Positions 61,036-64,000 of a DNA stretch of 64,000 nucleotides are shown here, piece by piece. Location: assembly GCA_037951105.1 (NCBI GenBank), contig JBAMJV010003051.1, positions 1-64,000 on the forward strand, in the 5' to 3' direction. Within the stretch, counting starts at the first letter, position 1. The number at the start of each line of letters is the position of its first letter. The notes beneath the pieces were generated by a model. That model was given only the letters and a program-made list of their open reading frames with translations, ran no database searches and was not told the DNA's origin. The position numbers and the translations under genes are program-made. This stretch comes from Echinarachnius parma (taxonomy: Eukaryota; Echinodermata; Echinoidea; Clypeasteroida; Echinarachniidae).

Positions 61036-61257
61036 CAGACATAAAGAACCAAAAAAAGTAATCAAACACAAATAAAAACAAAAGAATCTGTATTCCTGAA
61101 TCATAATTTCTTTTAACATTCTTATTTTTTTTAAATAGAACTTTGTGATAATAATTTAATGAGTTGTATCACTTTAGTACTAAGACGCCCCAGATTTTCA
61201 AAATAATGATTTTCAGGCAAGTAGAATATTTTTGGCCAAAACTCTTCAGCTTTCTCC

Positions 61258-61288
61258 TCCCCCCTCCCCCCCCCCCCCCCCCCCCCCT
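61258..61288. repeat. Poly-C tract
   Basis: C homopolymer of about 26-29 bases with a few T; assembly length uncertain. Nothing else recognised between 61290 and 62200 apart from ordinary AT-rich sequence. Confidence 0.8.
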
Positions 61289-62202
61289 CCAAAATGGTGC
61301 TCCTTGCCTTTGAATTGAGATAAAACTATTTGAATATAATTGTCAGTTCATGTCATTGACTCATTTTGCAATAACAACAAGAACCATACAAAAATCTCAC
61401 TTCTTTTTTTGAGCTTTAGTGGGTCATTAGGTTACACAGTAGTTAGGGGACTACCTCTCCTCAGCGCTGGCGAGCGGTCTGGGTTTTCCACTGTCAAGCT
61501 AGTTCAGATTGGACCTTGGGGAATTTATTTGATCCCTGTTCGCTCTTATCACTAGCCTCTAGGCGCTGATGTGTCAATTTACTGGCAGCAAGAGGAGGAA
61601 GTGAGGAGAAAGAGAGGAGGTATGTCTAGGTCGTTGGCCAGTGGACCCGAGCTAGACCAGAAGTGTTATAGTGTTAGTCTTAGTAATTAAACTCAGTAAA
61701 AGTATACTGTAGGTTATAACATTGGTTGTGTGAGTATTATATAAGGTTTGCGAGATGTGTGTATAAAAGAGACTGGGAGAGAGAATTCTCATTCTGGGGA
61801 AAACATTGCTAAAATCTTTCACTGCACATTTACCAGAATGATTGTTTAATAAATGCTACTCCCTTGGTTAAGTTTTTGGCCTCAAAAGAGACTGGTGTTT
61901 TACTTTTAGAATTAATTTAGTTTAGTGTCCACTACAGTCTACAGGCAGGATAACTGCTACAGACAACTTAAATAGACATGCTGTCTGAATGTTTATAGGT
62001 CATAATAAGAATGAAGAGGTCTGCAAACATAGACTAGTGGTCATACAGTGAACTGCAGCCCAGAGAAGATTATCTCTATGATAGCACTAGGCCTGGGGGG
62101 AGGAGGCAGTTAAAACAGCATGGGATTGTTGCCTGAAGAGATAAAAGTGTCAACATCAGAACAAAATGTGACCAGTTGATTTCCACCGAGGTGGAACTCA
62201 CG

Positions 62203-62415
62203 CTAACAGGGCAAACACGTCATGTGTAGTGTAGACGTCATCAGAGCTGTCACTGAGCCCGGAGTGTACTCTGAAGATTGTGGTGCTTCTGGCGGCGAGT
62301 GGCTGCTGGAGCTTGAGCTGGGACTCTCTTCCTCCTCTGTGTCTTTGTCAAGCTTACTCGTCATTGTGCCTTTTGATGCGCTCTCTGGCTGCAGCTGTGT
62401 CAAGACTCTTTTCAT
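62203..62415 (-). other. Small acidic Ser-rich ORF, possible exon
   Basis: 70-codon minus-strand ORF from ATG: LDKDTEEEESPSSSSSSHSP, PEAPQSSEYTPGSV. There is an in-frame stop just upstream. Composition is protein-like and disordered, but no homology is recognised. Confidence 0.3.
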
Positions 62416-62657
62416 TTACTCTCACTGTAGCCTGGACATCTATTGTAATGATAAACAAAGAAAGAAAGGAACACAACATTATTTTCATTATCCCTGAAAT
62501 ATCACAAGTATGATGTGATGCAATTTACAAGAACAAAATGGGTAACTAAGTAATATTATGGGTATCGCTCAGTCTACAAATTCTAAAATACACTCACAGA
62601 ACATTTTCACACATCTGTACACACGAACACACAAACGAATTGTTATATGGGCACTTA

Positions 62658-62760
62658 CATTTGACTCTTGTTGCAATGGTCTGTGTCTGTGTACCAACAG
62701 ATCTTGTAGAACTTGTTCTTTGGGTATCTAACGCAACAGGTGACGAAGAAATTCCATATA
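62658..62760 (-). other. Candidate exon with SVGTQTQ motif
   Basis: Minus-strand segment SSPVALDTQRTSSTRSVGTQ, TQTIATRVK ends at a GTAAGT donor (62657). VGTQT-type motifs occur in linkers of THAP/Kolobok proteins, so it may belong to the degraded second Kolobok-like gene. Confidence 0.35.
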
Positions 62761-63118
62761 AACGAAAAATACAAATAATATTAAAGGGATCTAGTAACTT
62801 GCTGACATGGGCAAAAAGTGATAAAAGATTATTGGTCATAGTAACCAATTAAATCAGTATCTACTATCTAGATGTCAGACATTTTTCATAGAACTGTAAG
62901 CTGAAATTTTTGTGGCAGTTTTATTTTCATGAATATTGCGATTTTTACTCTTCCGCCCATGGCTATTGTATCACAAGGAACACCATCAAAATCTTGGAAT
63001 TTAGCACCATGTGACTATACCAAATAAGCTCAAATCACAAAAATATCTGTAGTAAGACTTTTCACTGTTTATTCAGTAATTTTTACAGAAATGTACAATC
63101 ATTACAATCACACTTACA

Positions 63119-63290
63119 AAAGACTTGCAGCTAGGGCCCGGTTGGTCTATGTCTTGAGATGCTGGTGAGTAGCTCAATTCCATCGCGGTTTCCTCCTGTT
63201 CTGTCCCCTCTTCTACAGTCGAAGATGTCTGTGATGTGTGTTCCTCATGCTCTTCCAGCAATTCATTCAGTGGCACAATGCAAGCAGGAC
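63119..63290 (-). other. Candidate exon, acidic, CPAC start
   Basis: Minus-strand segment CPACIVPLNELLEEHEEHTS, VEEGTEQEETAMELSYSPAS, QDIDQPGPSCKSF ends at a GTAAGT donor. No clear acceptor upstream. Composition suggests real coding origin. Confidence 0.35.
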
Positions 63291-63802
63291 ATCGTCATTA
63301 GAAATGTAGGCCTCCTATACCTACATTGCTAAATTGTGTATCCTAAGTTCCTAACCTTTCTTAGACCCGAATAATCTATTAGCCTACAAACAAATATAAA
63401 TACTGTATGTTGCCCTCTGCCCTACAGTAGGCCACACAGATGATCAACTGTTTGGCTTGCTAGCACAGAAATGAAAATGCAAGTCAAGTACACTCATATT
63501 GTTTTTGTTTATATAGCAGGCTTTCCAGAAAACCCATCAAATTTTCTAGAAAGAGAATGTTACTAACCTTACTTTGAAAATATTTTAGTGACATTTTACG
63601 AAGCATAATACTTCAAGAGCAAAGGTATTCTCTCTGTGTTTAGAGTGAAAAAATACTGAAATTGCTTACCAAAATCTAACAAATTTCAACCTTAGTTCGT
63701 AAACAAAACACTCATTTCTTCCCAATTTGTGACCATCACTTAGTTATAATATAAGGCCAAGCCCACTCAAAAATGACACATGACGTGAACGTGGAGCCTT
63801 GC

Positions 63803-64000
63803 CTAGTTGTTACTGGCTCTAGCCTTCACTGTGCGCCGTGCAGTGCATAGCTTGTTGTTGATGGCCCTTGTCAGCTTCTCACCCCGCAAGTTCAGTTTAT
63901 TGATGGCAAACATTCTCAGTCCCTCCATGATGTCGGGGAATCGCTTTCCTAGAGAAGAAGCCGTTCCTGGCACCAGCTCAAAGGGCTGGAAGAAGCCGTC
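63803..64000 (-). CDS. C-terminal exon of an unrecognised gene, cut by window edge
   Basis: An open minus-strand frame of 65 codons from the window edge to TAG at 63805-63803: DGFFQPFELVPGTASSLGKR, FPDIMEGLRMFAINKLNLRG, EKLTRAINNKLCTARRTVKA. Basic, helical and protein-like. It could be the end of a transposon accessory or BEN-like protein, but I cannot assign it. The upstream part is outside the window. Confidence 0.5.
   Translation of the reverse strand, partial: DGFFQPFELVPGTASSLGKRFPDIMEGLRMFAINKLNLRGEKLTRAINNKLCTARRTVKARASNN

Overview
This is a window of an animal (eukaryotic) genome: genes are split into many exons with clean GT/AG junctions, introns are large and AT-rich, and most of the space between exons is transposon debris. 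The stand-alone P2X7-tail gene, the THAP/Kolobok transposase gene, the LINE tails and the many short inverted-repeat elements suggest a marine deuterostome invertebrate, perhaps an echinoderm or similar. That placement is inference and is not proven by the sequence.

0-36.8 kb, plus strand: the 3' part of a Hermansky-Pudlak syndrome 5 (HPS5, BLOC-2 subunit) orthologue. Sixteen exons (2033-35646) join in phase into 1871 codons; the N-terminal propeller exons lie upstream. Two features set it apart from human HPS5: a giant acidic, disordered exon (4743-7003), and a C-terminal RING-like zinc motif encoded by the last two exons (33719-35646). The window opens with a 1.55 kb, 60-bp minisatellite.

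Nested in the 17.3 kb HPS5 intron between 14845 and 32164 are two genes. On the same strand is a 191-residue, two-exon protein (15980-17615) consisting of the cysteine-rich P2X7 C-terminal (ballast-type) domain without a channel. On the opposite strand is an apparently intact five-exon THAP-domain/Kolobok-type transposase gene (31434 down to 21652, 929 residues), whose two middle exons are paralogues encoding Cys-His repeats. Its largest intron carries nine exact copies of the 13-mer GTAATTCCGTTAC, two of which form a perfect 26-bp palindrome.

34.6-39.6 kb: short TTAA-flanked elements of two families, a tRNA-derived SINE-like copy and a duplicated Myb-type exon fragment. 39.8-50 kb, minus strand: Myb/SANT-like exons and a 2.8 kb tandem duplication carrying a dead DDE-like transposase-type reading frame. 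50-61 kb: nested wreckage made of a second Kolobok-like gene, an unrecognised multi-exon mobile-type gene, a CR1/jockey-type LINE with one in-frame stop, a mariner fold-back element and scattered copies of a roughly 170-bp fragment. 61-64 kb: small exon candidates on the minus strand and one terminal exon cut by the window edge.

The genes form no pathway together. The layout is one conserved endosomal-trafficking gene whose introns host selfish elements and two nested genes.
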